A stretch of 64,000 nucleotides of DNA from Rhodoligotrophos appendicifer (GTDB taxonomy: Bacteria > Pseudomonadota > Alphaproteobacteria > Rhizobiales > Im1), in the NCBI RefSeq assembly GCF_007474605.1, contig NZ_VHKL01000004.1:248001-312000 (forward strand), given 5' to 3'. Below the pieces are notes generated by a model. That model searched no databases, was not told where the DNA came from, and worked only from the letters and a program-made list of their open reading frames with translations. The position numbers were made by a program, and so were the translations under genes. Positions 45,772 through 54,159 of this stretch are shown piece after piece. Within the stretch, counting starts at the first letter, position 1. Each line of letters begins with the position of its first letter.

Positions 45772-47090
45772 TTTCCGATCCCGCCATGGGCGTCACCATG
45801 CTGGCGCTGTTCATCTTCGTGCTGATGCTCGGATTTCCCATCGCCTTCACCTTGATGGCTCTCGGCGTGGGCTTTGGCTACTACGCCATGGGATCCAACA
45901 TCTTCAGCCTGTTCGTCCAACGCACGTTCAGCGTCATGTCCAGCGATGTGCTCATTGCGGTCCCGTTGTTCCTGTTCATGGGATATATGGTCGAGCGCGC
46001 CAATATCCTCGACCGGCTGTTCAAGTCGATCCAGCTCGCGGCCGGGGGGGTTCCGGGCGCCCTGGCAATCGCCACGCTGATTACCTGCGCGCTCTTCGCC
46101 ACCGCCACAGGCATCGTCGGGGCCGTCGTGACGCTGATGGGGCTGCTGGCCTTTCCCGCCATGCTGCGAGCGGGATATGATGTAAGGCTGTCCTCGGGGG
46201 TGATCTGCGCAGGCGGCTGTCTCGGAATCCTCATTCCGCCCAGCGTCATGCTGATCCTTTACGGTGCCACGGCAGGCGTCTCGGTCGTCCAGCTCTATGC
46301 GGCCGCATTCTTTCCGGGTCTGATGCTGGCGGGCCTCTACATCGTCTATGTGGTCGTCCGGGTGATGATCACCCCATCGCTGGCGCCAAAGCTCCCCAAG
46401 GAGGAACAGGCGCAATCCTATGGTGTGGTGCTCTGGGCGCTGCTGACATCATTCGTGCCGCTGGCCGCCTTGATCGTCGGGGTGCTTGGGGCCATCATTT
46501 TCGGACTCGCCACACCGTCCGAAGCGGCCGCGATCGGCGCGCTGGGAGCAGTTCTTCTCTCCATCCTCTATCGGCAGTTCAGCTTTCAGAAGCTTCAGGA
46601 ATCCGTCTATCTCACGGCCCGTGCAGCAGCGATGGTGTGCTGGCTTTTCGTCGGGTCCTTCGTGTTCTCATCGGTCTTCGCCTATCTGGGCGGACAGGCC
46701 GTCGTCGAGAACTTCATCATCGGACTTGATCTGTCTCCCATCCAGTTCCTTTTGCTGACCCAGGCCATCATCTTCGTGCTGGGCTGGCCGCTGGAGTGGA
46801 CTGAGATCATCGTCATCTTCCTCCCCATCTTCCTGCCCATGCTGGACCATTTCGGAATCGATCCCATCTTCTTCGGGGTCCTCGTCGCCCTCAACATCCA
46901 GACGTCGTTCCTGTCGCCTCCGGTCGCCATGGCTCCGTTCTACCTGAAGGGCGTCGCGCCCAAATGGGTCAGCATCAACGATATCTTCAAAGGCGTGATG
47001 CCCTTCTTGTTCATCGTGATCTTCTCCATGGTCCTTTTCTACACCTTCCCGCAGATCGGATTGTGGCTGCCAAGCGTCATCTATAATTGA
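45768..47090 (+). CDS. dctM: TRAP transporter large permease DctM
   Basis: 440 residues, about twelve membrane segments. Family marks: GFPIAFTLMALGVGFGYYAM, CLGILIPPSVMLILYGATAG, FGLATPSEAAAIGALGAVLL and the C-terminal FLSPPVAMAPFYLKGVAP. This membrane domain couples solute import to a sodium gradient. Its ATG overlaps the dctQ stop (ATGA). With dctP interrupted, the system may be non-functional or may use another binding protein. Confidence 0.95.
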   Translation: MISDPAMGVTMLALFIFVLMLGFPIAFTLMALGVGFGYYAMGSNIFSLFVQRTFSVMSSDVLIAVPLFLFMGYMVERANILDRLFKSIQLAAGGVPGALAIATLITCALFATATGIVGAVVTLMGLLAFPAMLRAGYDVRLSSGVICAGGCLGILIPPSVMLILYGATAGVSVVQLYAAAFFPGLMLAGLYIVYVVVRVMITPSLAPKLPKEEQAQSYGVVLWALLTSFVPLAALIVGVLGAIIFGLATPSEAAAIGALGAVLLSILYRQFSFQKLQESVYLTARAAAMVCWLFVGSFVFSSVFAYLGGQAVVENFIIGLDLSPIQFLLLTQAIIFVLGWPLEWTEIIVIFLPIFLPMLDHFGIDPIFFGVLVALNIQTSFLSPPVAMAPFYLKGVAPKWVSINDIFKGVMPFLFIVIFSMVLFYTFPQIGLWLPSVIYN

Positions 47091-47524
47091 GGACGAAAAT
47101 TTCCCCTTGATTGTGACGATCGAATTCTCCATATCGATTTTGCCCAGAGTCGCACGTGCCTGTGGGCGCCCGCCGGCCTTCCGACATTCGTCAGGGAGTC
47201 ACCGGTTAGGTACACGGTTCTTCGGAACCGGACATGGATCCTCGGGTCCGTGGGGCGCCTTGAAGCAACGACGGTGCGGGCTTTTTTGGTCTCGGTCTGA
47301 CTGTCCATAGGTCAGCGTTACTGAAGAGGCACACCATCTTTGCCTGCAGTGCGGTCGGTTCACCCCACCAATCCAAGGCAGTTCACAGGGTCGACATGCG
47401 CGCCGTAACAGGCGTGGCGCGTCCCAAAAGCTTGATCTTTTAGCGCGTGCTGCGGTTTCCATCGCTGCAGCCCACGCAACGGGATCCTGCCCCTTGTAAC
47501 CATTCTGGATTTGGGAGCTCCCCG
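47091..47524 (+). ncRNA. long structured leader of ornithine decarboxylase, candidate speF-motif RNA
   Basis: 434 bases without a credible gene precede the decarboxylase start. It contains a UUCG-capped hairpin CGGTTC-TTCG-GAACCG (47215-47230), a CGGAC...GTCCG pairing that shares bases with it, T-rich CTTTTTT (47281-47287), CTGAC-N9-GTCAG (47297-47315), a GCGCC/GGCGT hairpin near 47400-47425, and a long hairpin GCGTG...CACGC (about 47442-47476). Alphaproteobacteria are known to carry a large conserved RNA called the speF motif upstream of this class of ornithine decarboxylase; assignment here is by position, length and structure, not by alignment. Confidence 0.55.
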
Positions 47525-48658
47525 ATGGCAACTGCTCGCATTCTCGATTTCCTTGCCACGCGACGACCCGAGGGACCCTGCCTCGTGCTCGATCTCGACG
47601 TTGTGCGCGATAATTATCTCTCCTTCCGTCGGGCCCTGCCCGATGCCGCCGTCTATTATGCCGTCAAGGCCAATCCGGATCCGCAGATCCTGTCCCTGCT
47701 GGCCGAGCTCGGATCGAATTTCGACACCGCTTCCGTCGTCGAAATCGAAATGGCGCTGGCCGCCGGGGCCGGCCCCGAGCGCCTGTCGTTTGGCAATACG
47801 ATCAAGAAGGAGCGCGACATCGCGCGAGCCCATCAGCTGGGCGTCAGCTTGTTTGCCGTGGACTGCGTCGAAGAAGTCGAAAAGGTTTCCCGGGCCGCTC
47901 CAGGCGCGCGCGTGTTCTGCCGTATCCTGACCGACGGTGCCGGTGCAGACTGGCCTTTGTCGCGCAAATTTGGCTGTGCACCCGAGATGGCGATCGACGT
48001 CCTACTCCATGCTCATGCCCTCGGCCTTCGCGCCTATGGCGTATCATTCCATGTCGGTTCGCAGCAGGGCAATGTCGACGGCTGGGACGAAGCCCTGTCG
48101 CAGTCGGCGGAGATTTTCCGGACCCTGGCGGAGCAAGGGATCCATCTTGGTATGGTGAATCTCGGAGGTGGCTTCCCGACCCGCTATCTCAAGGATGTGC
48201 CGGCCATGACCGAGTATGGGCAGGGCATCAATCGCGCCATCGCAAAGCATTTCGGCAATGCCATCCCAGAGACCATCATCGAGCCCGGTCGCGGCATGGT
48301 CGGCGATGCTGGCGTGATCAAGGCCGAGGTCGTCCTCGTCTCACGCAAGCACAAGGACGATGAGGTCCGCTGGGTCTATCTCGATATCGGGAAATTCGGC
48401 GGTCTCGCCGAGACGATGGAAGAGGCGATCCGCTATCCGCTGCTGACACCCAGGGATGGGGATGCGGTCGCACCTTGCGTGATCGCCGGCCCAACCTGCG
48501 ATTCGGCAGATGTCTTGTATGAGAAGACACCCTATCTGCTGCCGATTTCGTTGACGGTCGGCGACGAAGTGCTGATCGATAAAACCGGTGCCTACACCAC
48601 CACCTATTCCAGCGTGGGCTTCAACGGCTTTCCGCCGCTGCAGTCCTATGTGATCTGA
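47525..48658 (+). CDS. ornithine decarboxylase (fold-III, eukaryote-like)
   Basis: 377 residues from the ATG at 47525 (GGGAG upstream). Alanine-racemase-fold PLP enzyme: Lys in AVYYAVKANPDPQILSLLAE, SFHVGSQQGNVDGW, NLGGGFPTRYLKD, EPGRGMVGDAG, the substrate Cys/Asp loop CDSADVLYEKTPYLL and the closing GAYTTTYSSVGFNGFPPL. It decarboxylates ornithine (perhaps also lysine) to putrescine. It is 89 bases before homospermidine synthase. A structured leader probably regulates it by polyamine or a related signal. Confidence 0.93.
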   Translation: MATARILDFLATRRPEGPCLVLDLDVVRDNYLSFRRALPDAAVYYAVKANPDPQILSLLAELGSNFDTASVVEIEMALAAGAGPERLSFGNTIKKERDIARAHQLGVSLFAVDCVEEVEKVSRAAPGARVFCRILTDGAGADWPLSRKFGCAPEMAIDVLLHAHALGLRAYGVSFHVGSQQGNVDGWDEALSQSAEIFRTLAEQGIHLGMVNLGGGFPTRYLKDVPAMTEYGQGINRAIAKHFGNAIPETIIEPGRGMVGDAGVIKAEVVLVSRKHKDDEVRWVYLDIGKFGGLAETMEEAIRYPLLTPRDGDAVAPCVIAGPTCDSADVLYEKTPYLLPISLTVGDEVLIDKTGAYTTTYSSVGFNGFPPLQSYVI

Positions 48659-48686
48659 TCGTCGCTTCCCCATGATCCGCTGAAGC

Positions 48687-48711
48687 GGCTCGGCGCTCGC
48701 TGCGCCGAGCC
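48687..48711 (+). other. strong hairpin between the decarboxylase and homospermidine synthase genes
   Basis: Perfect 9-bp stem GGCTCGGCG/CGCCGAGCC with a 7-nt loop, followed by AATCTCTTT. The T stretch is too weak for a confident terminator; it may attenuate or stabilise the transcript. A smaller stem CCGC-TGAA-GCGG sits just before it (48677-48688). Confidence 0.45.
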
Positions 48712-48747
48712 AATCTCTTTGAGCCTCTGCATGCGAAAGGCCGTTTC

Positions 48748-50193
48748 ATGACTTCATCCTCCTCCTGGCCCATCCATGGTGAAATCACCGGGCCCGTGGT
48801 GATCGTCGGCTTCGGCTCCATCGGCCAGGGGACGCTGCCTCTGATCGAGCGTCACTTCCGCTTCGACCCGAAGAGGCTCGTCGTCATCGATCCCGACAGC
48901 GCCCATGGCCGCGACATCGAGGCCCGCGGGTATCGTTTCGTCAATGAGGCGGTCACTCGCGACAATTACAGGGCGCTCCTGGCCCCGCTGCTCACGGAGG
49001 GCGACGGGCAAGGTTTCTGCGTCAACCTCTCGGTCGACACCTCCTCGCTCGACATCATGCGTCTGTGCCGTGAACTCGACGTCCTTTACATCGACACCGT
49101 GGTCGAACCCTGGCTCGGGTTCTATTTCGACAAGACCAAAGACAATGCGGAGAGGACAAATTACGCCTTACGCGAGACGGTAAAGGAAGAGCGCCAACGG
49201 TCGCCGGGCGGCTCCACCGCCGTCTCCTGCTGCGGCGCCAATCCCGGCATGGTCTCCTGGTTCGTCAAGAGAGCGCTCCTTGATATCGCGCGCGATACTG
49301 GTCGGGCAGTCGCCGAGCCAACATCGCGGGAGGGGTGGGCACTGCTCATGCGGGAGCTGGGCGTAAAGGGTGTCCACATTGCCGAGCGCGACACCCAGGT
49401 CACTCTTCGTCCCAAGCCGCTCAACGTGTTTTGGAACACCTGGTCCGTGGAGGGTTTCCTGTCGGAAGGCCTGCAGCCGGCCGAGCTCGGCTGGGGAACC
49501 CATGAGACATGGATGCCCAGCAATGCCCGCACCCATGAGGTCGGCTCCGGATGTGCGATCTTTCTTGAGCAGCCGGGGGCCTTCACCCGTGTCCGCAGCT
49601 GGTGCCCCACGCCGGGGCCGCAATTCGGCCTTCTCGTCACGCACAATGAATCGATCTCAATTGCGGATTACTTCACTGTCCACGGGCGCGGCGGCGCGGA
49701 ATTCCGGCCCACCTGCCACTATGCCTATCATCCCTGCAACGATGCGCTCCTGTCGCTGAACGAGATGTTCGGCGCCGCCGCCCAGCCTCAGCCCGAGCAG
49801 CATGTGCTGACGGAGAGTGAGATCCTGTCGGGGCGCGACGAGCTCGGCGTTCTGCTCTATGGACACGACAAGAACGCCTACTGGTTCGGCTCCCAGCTCA
49901 CCATCGAGGAGGCTCGCGAACTGGCCCAGCAGGGGGCAACGACGTTGCAAGTGACGTCGGCCGTCCTCGCCGGCATGGTCTGGGCACTCGAGAACCCCGC
50001 CGCCGGGATCGTCGAGACCGACGATATGGACCATGTGCGCTGTCTCGAGGTGCAGTCGCCCTATCTTGGAACGGTAACGGGTTATTACACCGATTGGACG
50101 CCGCTCGATAACCGCCCCGGCCTGTTCCCCGAGGATCTCGACACCAGTGATCCTTGGCAGTTCCGCAACATCCTGGTGCATGAGGGCCGGTAA
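48748..50193 (+). CDS. hss: homospermidine synthase
   Basis: 481 residues. NAD-binding VVIVGFGSIGQGTLPLIERH, then VIDPDSAHGRDIEARGYRF, LYIDTVVEPWLGFYFDKT, CCGANPGMVSWFVKRALLDI and WGTHETWMPSNARTHEVG, all conserved in bacterial homospermidine synthase. It joins two putrescine molecules into sym-homospermidine with release of ammonia, using NAD as redox cofactor. Its position after ornithine decarboxylase gives a two-step route from ornithine. Homospermidine is typical of many rhizobia and relatives. Confidence 0.95.
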   Translation: MTSSSSWPIHGEITGPVVIVGFGSIGQGTLPLIERHFRFDPKRLVVIDPDSAHGRDIEARGYRFVNEAVTRDNYRALLAPLLTEGDGQGFCVNLSVDTSSLDIMRLCRELDVLYIDTVVEPWLGFYFDKTKDNAERTNYALRETVKEERQRSPGGSTAVSCCGANPGMVSWFVKRALLDIARDTGRAVAEPTSREGWALLMRELGVKGVHIAERDTQVTLRPKPLNVFWNTWSVEGFLSEGLQPAELGWGTHETWMPSNARTHEVGSGCAIFLEQPGAFTRVRSWCPTPGPQFGLLVTHNESISIADYFTVHGRGGAEFRPTCHYAYHPCNDALLSLNEMFGAAAQPQPEQHVLTESEILSGRDELGVLLYGHDKNAYWFGSQLTIEEARELAQQGATTLQVTSAVLAGMVWALENPAAGIVETDDMDHVRCLEVQSPYLGTVTGYYTDWTPLDNRPGLFPEDLDTSDPWQFRNILVHEGR

Positions 50194-50225
50194 GGCGCAA
50201 CCTGCACCTGCGGGGCCTGAGCGCG

Positions 50226-50756
50226 CTAACGGATGAGCTTAGAGACCGGCCTGAACTGAGGGTGGTCTGCGGTTCGCAGCCACTCGAAGATCACCATCTC
50301 GGTCGTCACGATCTCCGCGCCATGTCCGGCCATGCGGGTGATCGCCGTTTCCTTCGACTCGCTCCGGCGCGATCCCACGGCGTCGCGCACAACTGTGACC
50401 GATCGGCCTTTGGCCAGCAGGCCCAGCACCGTCTGCTGGACGCAGACGTGAGCCTCCACCCCCATGACGAGGATGTTCGACTCGTCACCGATCGCCATCA
50501 TGAACTCGGGTGCGTCACAGGATCCGAAGCTCATCTTCGCGACGAGGGTGCCATGGCGGCCAACCTCGGAAACAGTAGCGCCCAGGCGGTCCGGATTCTG
50601 CTCCGTCGTTACCATGGGCACCTCCAGCATTTCCGCCGCCGCGACAAGCCGTCGGGCGTTTTCCAGCATGGGACCGCATTCATGGATCACGGGCATGATG
50701 CTCGACTGGAAATCGATGATGGCCAGGGTGGAGCGGTCGCGATCGAGAAGCGGCAT
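50226..50756 (-). CDS. isochorismatase-like cysteine hydrolase
   Basis: 176 residues. Asp in STLAIIDFQSSI, Lys in LVAKMSFGSCD and Cys in VMGVEAHVCVQQTVLGLLAK form the family triad. Such enzymes hydrolyse small amides or vinyl ethers (nicotinamidase, N-carbamoyl and similar). Third gene of a minus-strand operon: it starts one base after the stop of the serine hydrolase gene. Substrate unknown. Confidence 0.88.
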   Translation of the reverse strand: MPLLDRDRSTLAIIDFQSSIMPVIHECGPMLENARRLVAAAEMLEVPMVTTEQNPDRLGATVSEVGRHGTLVAKMSFGSCDAPEFMMAIGDESNILVMGVEAHVCVQQTVLGLLAKGRSVTVVRDAVGSRRSESKETAITRMAGHGAEIVTTEMVIFEWLRTADHPQFRPVSKLIR

Positions 50757-50757
50757 C

Positions 50758-51951
50758 CTAACCCTCCAAAGCTCGAGCTAAAGCATCGAAGGCGGTCGTG
50801 CAGAGACGGTCCATGGGCTGGTCGCTGGCGATGGGCTGAGACGACAGTTTCACAATCACTGCGTCGGAGGCTGCATCAATATAAATCCATTGACCGTGGA
50901 TCCCTACAGCATAGAAGGCCCCTCGACCGTTCCCCGTGTTATACCATTTGGCTCGATAATCGCCGCTCGGGTTGATATCCGCCCACTCGCCTCTGGCCCA
51001 AAGGTCGGGGTCGCCCGCCTCAGTGATGTCGTCGATCCAGAATCCGGGCACGATCTGGCGCCCATTGGCAAACCCTCGCAGTCGCATCATTTCGCCGAAG
51101 CGCCCTAAATCCCGCAGTGTCGCGCAGAGCCCTCCTGCAGTCCTCGGAAATCCCAGCCGATCCACAGCGATGTAGGCATCATGCTCGGCTCCCATCGGAC
51201 CCCAGATTTCCCTTGCCAGAAGATCGGGGAATGGCACGCCGGATGCGCGTTCAAGGATCCAGCCCAGCATGTCGGAATTCGGCGAGACATAATGAAACCG
51301 CTCGCCATGCGCATGATCGGCCTGAGTGAGCGTCAGCAGAAAGCTCCTCGTGTCGCTGATCGTCATGCCAGGTGTGGGGGGATTCCAGCCCATGGCGACG
51401 CGATAGCGTGCGAAGTCGCTGGTCGGATCGTCATAGACCTCCTCGAAGTTCACCGAGATCGCCATGTCCAAGACATTGCGCACGGTGGCATTGCCGTAAA
51501 CGGAGCTATCCGCCTCAGGGATATAATGCGTAACGGGAAAGTCGGGATCCAGCTGGCCCCGCTCCACGAGAATTCCAGCAGCCGCACCCGTCACCGATTT
51601 GGTCATTGAAAAAATGATGTGCTGATGATGGGATTGGAGCCCTCCATCATACCATTCGGCGACCACCCTGCCCTGATGAAGGACCAGAAATCCATCGGTT
51701 CGCGTTTCGCGAAGAAACTCTCCAAGGGTGGTCTCGCCGCCCTCGGGCCGTTCGAAGGCCAGGGCAGTGAGATCCATGGGATTGCGCCGCAATTCGGAGG
51801 CGGGACCCGAGCGCGGAACATCGGCTGTCGGGAGAATTTGTCTTACATTGCGAAAGCCCCACCGGTTGAAGCGCGGCGACCGCCAGTTTGCGAGCGTGAC
51901 CTGATCCTCTTCCGCGGGCGGAATGGGCGTCATCACATTGCGAGACAACAT
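50758..51951 (-). CDS. serine hydrolase, beta-lactamase/esterase class C fold
   Basis: 397 residues. Nucleophile in the SXXK motif SMTKSVTGAAAG, second motif FHYVSPNSDMLGWILERASG (Tyr-X-Asn region), and VGIHGQWIYIDAASDAVIVK towards the C-terminus as the third motif region. No signal peptide, so probably a cytosolic amidase or esterase (6-aminohexanoate-dimer-hydrolase-like) rather than an antibiotic beta-lactamase. Located between the isochorismatase-like and aminotransferase genes, all on one transcript. Confidence 0.87.
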   Translation of the reverse strand: MLSRNVMTPIPPAEEDQVTLANWRSPRFNRWGFRNVRQILPTADVPRSGPASELRRNPMDLTALAFERPEGGETTLGEFLRETRTDGFLVLHQGRVVAEWYDGGLQSHHQHIIFSMTKSVTGAAAGILVERGQLDPDFPVTHYIPEADSSVYGNATVRNVLDMAISVNFEEVYDDPTSDFARYRVAMGWNPPTPGMTISDTRSFLLTLTQADHAHGERFHYVSPNSDMLGWILERASGVPFPDLLAREIWGPMGAEHDAYIAVDRLGFPRTAGGLCATLRDLGRFGEMMRLRGFANGRQIVPGFWIDDITEAGDPDLWARGEWADINPSGDYRAKWYNTGNGRGAFYAVGIHGQWIYIDAASDAVIVKLSSQPIASDQPMDRLCTTAFDALARALEG

Positions 51952-51982
51952 ATCTTCTCAGCCTTCCCGAATGATAGTCGCG

Positions 51983-53299
51983 TCACGCCGACGGCAAGAC
52001 CGAGGCATTGACCTGGAGGAAGTCCTCGAAGCACTCGATGAATCGATCCACTTCCGCCTGCCCAACCTCAATGGACAAGGAAAGCATCCCGCGTGGCGTC
52101 ACGTAGCATCCGCGCAACAACATTTCCAGCTGCCACAGCTGATGGAATTGCGGATTTCCGGCCAGGCGATCGGCCGGCGTTGTGACCGGTCCCGGTACGA
52201 AATGCAGCGCCATCATCGAGCCGCGCCCCGTCACACAGGCGCCGACCCTCGCGCGCTGCAAGGACCGATTCAAGGCCTCGCGCATCTGGTCGCCCAGGTC
52301 GTTCATGCGGGTGACAACCGGTTCCGTCAGCACCTGGGTCAATCCGGCTGTGCCTGCGGCCATGCTGAGCACGTTGTTGTTGAACGTGCCGCCATGGGGA
52401 AAGGCGTCCGGGCTCGAGGGATCGAACCGGTCCATGATGGAGGCTCGCCCGCCGAACACGCCGAAGCTCGCGCCGCCTCCGAGATACTTGCCCATGGTGA
52501 CGAGGTCGGGATCAAGCCCCAGCGCTCCATGGAGAGCGTCATAGGCCAGCCGCGACGTCATGACTTCGTCAAGGATCATCAAGGCCCCTGCGGTGCTCGT
52601 CTCCTCACGCAACATGGTCAAAAATTCGGGGGTTGCCAGAATGCAGCCACCGCCGCCCAGCATCGGCTCCAAAATGACGGCCGCCAGATCCGCGGCATGC
52701 TGGCGGATCAGGGCGCGGGTGCCCTCCATGTCGTTATAGGTCGCCGTGACATAGGGATAGGGGACGTTCAACGGCGAGCCATTCTTGGAGAAGCTGAGAA
52801 CCCCGCCGTGATAGCCCTCGCGAAAGATCATGATGGTCTTGCGGCCGGTCGTCGCCCGCGCCGTCGAAAGGGCCATGATATTGGCCTCTGTCCCGGAATT
52901 GCAGAACCGAACCCGTTCATAGGCTGGAAAACGCTCCACCAGGGCCGCCGCCAACTGCGCCTCGTGGCGATTGGGGCCCCCCAGCATGATGCCATCGTCG
53001 ATGGCGCCTTTCAGCGCGGCCGCGATCGAAGGGTTCGAATGGCCATAGAGACCCGCCGTATATTCAGTGACAAAGTCGACATAGACATGGCCATCCATGT
53101 CGGTCACATGGCATCCCTCGCCCTGCACAATCGAAACGGGAAAGGGCGGATAATACATAACGGCCCGGGTATTTCCTCCGGGCAGAACCGCCTTAGCCCG
53201 CTCGTGGCGCTCCATGCTCTTTGGATTGGCTGCGCTAAAGCGGGCGATCACATCGTCCAGGGCGGAGGCGAGAGCAAGGTTTGCTTTGGGATTGAGCAT
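51983..53299 (-). CDS. class III aminotransferase, glutamate-1-semialdehyde aminomutase-like
   Basis: 438 residues. Marks: AVLPGGNTRAVMYYPPFPVS (aminomutase-like N-terminus), RFCNSGTEANIMALSTARA, LILDEVMTSRLAYDALHGAL and PLP-Lys in TMGKYLGGGASFGVFGG. The N-terminus and the phrase GGNTR resemble GSA-aminomutase-type proteins found next to amidohydrolases, probably not heme-pathway HemL. First gene of the operon with the serine and cysteine hydrolases; together they could degrade a small amide or lactam carrying an amino group. AAAGGTG 9 bases before the ATG at 53299. Confidence 0.88.
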   Translation of the reverse strand: MLNPKANLALASALDDVIARFSAANPKSMERHERAKAVLPGGNTRAVMYYPPFPVSIVQGEGCHVTDMDGHVYVDFVTEYTAGLYGHSNPSIAAALKGAIDDGIMLGGPNRHEAQLAAALVERFPAYERVRFCNSGTEANIMALSTARATTGRKTIMIFREGYHGGVLSFSKNGSPLNVPYPYVTATYNDMEGTRALIRQHAADLAAVILEPMLGGGGCILATPEFLTMLREETSTAGALMILDEVMTSRLAYDALHGALGLDPDLVTMGKYLGGGASFGVFGGRASIMDRFDPSSPDAFPHGGTFNNNVLSMAAGTAGLTQVLTEPVVTRMNDLGDQMREALNRSLQRARVGACVTGRGSMMALHFVPGPVTTPADRLAGNPQFHQLWQLEMLLRGCYVTPRGMLSLSIEVGQAEVDRFIECFEDFLQVNASVLPSA

Positions 53300-53360
53300 A
53301 AGGCTGCACCTTTCGATGAGGCGATCGGCAGATCGATCGGATCATTACCATGGCCAGTGC

Positions 53361-53395
53361 TCAAAAGAAAAGCGGCGGTCCAAAGAACCGCCGCT
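53361..53395 (-). terminator. terminator of csbD
   Basis: 9-bp stem AGCGGCGGT (53371-53379) with ACCGCCGCT (53387-53395), 7-nt loop, followed on the minus strand by TTTCTTTTGA. It starts 24 bases after the csbD stop. Confidence 0.8.
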
Positions 53396-53418
53396 CAGAA
53401 AACCTGCTCGAAGGGGAT

Positions 53419-53589
53419 TTATTTCTTCAAACTATCTTTGACGTCCCCAACAGCCCCGCGGGCCTCTCCTTTTGCCTTGTCCATCTTCCCTTCGGCCTGA
53501 AGAGATTTGTCGCCAGTCAGCTTGCCCGCTGCATCCTTCACAGCGCCCTTTGCCTTGTCCGCTGCGCCCTTCAGGTGTTGCTTGTCCAT
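53419..53589 (-). CDS. csbD: CsbD family stress protein, 56 residues
   Basis: Read by eye from the minus strand: MDKQHLKGAADKAKGAVKDA, then AGKLTGDKSLQAEGKMDKAK, GEARGAVGDVKDSLKK and TAA. This Lys/Ala/Gly-rich pattern is the CsbD family, small hydrophilic proteins abundant under stress, function unknown. GGAG lies upstream (AGGAGCTTTCC before the ATG). An EcfG-type promoter is at 53622-53647 and a strong terminator follows, so it is a single-gene unit. Confidence 0.9.
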   Translation of the reverse strand: MDKQHLKGAADKAKGAVKDAAGKLTGDKSLQAEGKMDKAKGEARGAVGDVKDSLKK

Positions 53590-53621
53590 GGAAAGCTCCT
53601 ATTTCTCTGTTATGAGACAAG

Positions 53622-53647
53622 AACAACACTCAGGGTCGTATCGTTCC
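53622..53647 (-). promoter_or_regulatory. EcfG-type promoter of csbD
   Basis: On the minus strand GGAAC (53647-53643) is followed by GTT after 15 bases and again after 18 (GTTGTT). The second spacing fits the RpoE2/EcfG pattern of GGAAC and TT separated by about 18-19 bases. The expected leader before the csbD ATG is about 20-30 bases. Confidence 0.6.
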
Positions 53648-53670
53648 GTTGCTGGCTTGAGGGGTGCCTC

Positions 53671-54151
53671 ATGAGCCGCGCCTTCGTGAAAGAGCCTGAC
53701 GGCGAAGACGTCTTCCAGGAGCTGCCCGATCGCCCCGTCAGCCCGCATCCCAATCTTGTGACCGCGCGAGGTCTCGGCCTGATTGAGGCGGAGATCTCGA
53801 TTGCGCGCGGACGCCGCTCGAGTTCACGCAGCAGGCCAAAGGTCGGCCATTGCCGAAACCTCTCGGGATCTTCGTTATTGGACCGCGCGGCGCAGCAGCG
53901 CTCAGCTCGTCCCGATGCAGGCTGACACTGGGGACGTCCGCTTCGGCATGCGGGTCACGATCGAACGGGATGATGGACGCCAACAGAGCTTCCGCATCGT
54001 TGGCCAGGATGAAGCCGATCCGGCCAAGGGGTTGATCTCCTTCGTGTCTCCCCTCGCGGTCGCACTCCTCGGCCGGCGGGTGGGAGACGTCGTCACTTTC
54101 GGTCCGGGGCAAGCCGAAATCCTCGCCATCGATGCCTCGGAGGAAGCCTAA
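53671..54151 (+). pseudogene. GreA/GreB-family transcription factor-like gene, frameshifted
   Basis: Frame 1 from the ATG at 53671 (GAGGGG 7 bases upstream) gives MSRAFVKEPDGEDVFQELPD, RPVSPHPNLVTARGLGLIEAEISIAR, then loses sense near 53805. Frame 2 then gives the rest: AETSRDLRYWTARRSSAQLV, VRFGMRVTIERDDGRQQSFR, IVGQDEADPAKGLISFVSPL, LLGRRVGDVV. The span of 481 nt is one base over a multiple of three; removing one base in the GC-rich stretch around 53805-53815 would restore a 159-residue GreA/B-like protein. Such proteins bind the RNA polymerase secondary channel. Either a real pseudogene, a sequencing error, or programmed +1 shift. Confidence 0.8.
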
Positions 54152-54159
54152 CGGTCACG

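Noticed and set aside
51923-53500. 525-codon open frame on the plus strand
   Set aside because: It is antisense to the class III aminotransferase, which has all catalytic motifs; the plus-strand product is rich in Gly, His, Arg and Gln without any domain, as expected of a GC-rich shadow frame.
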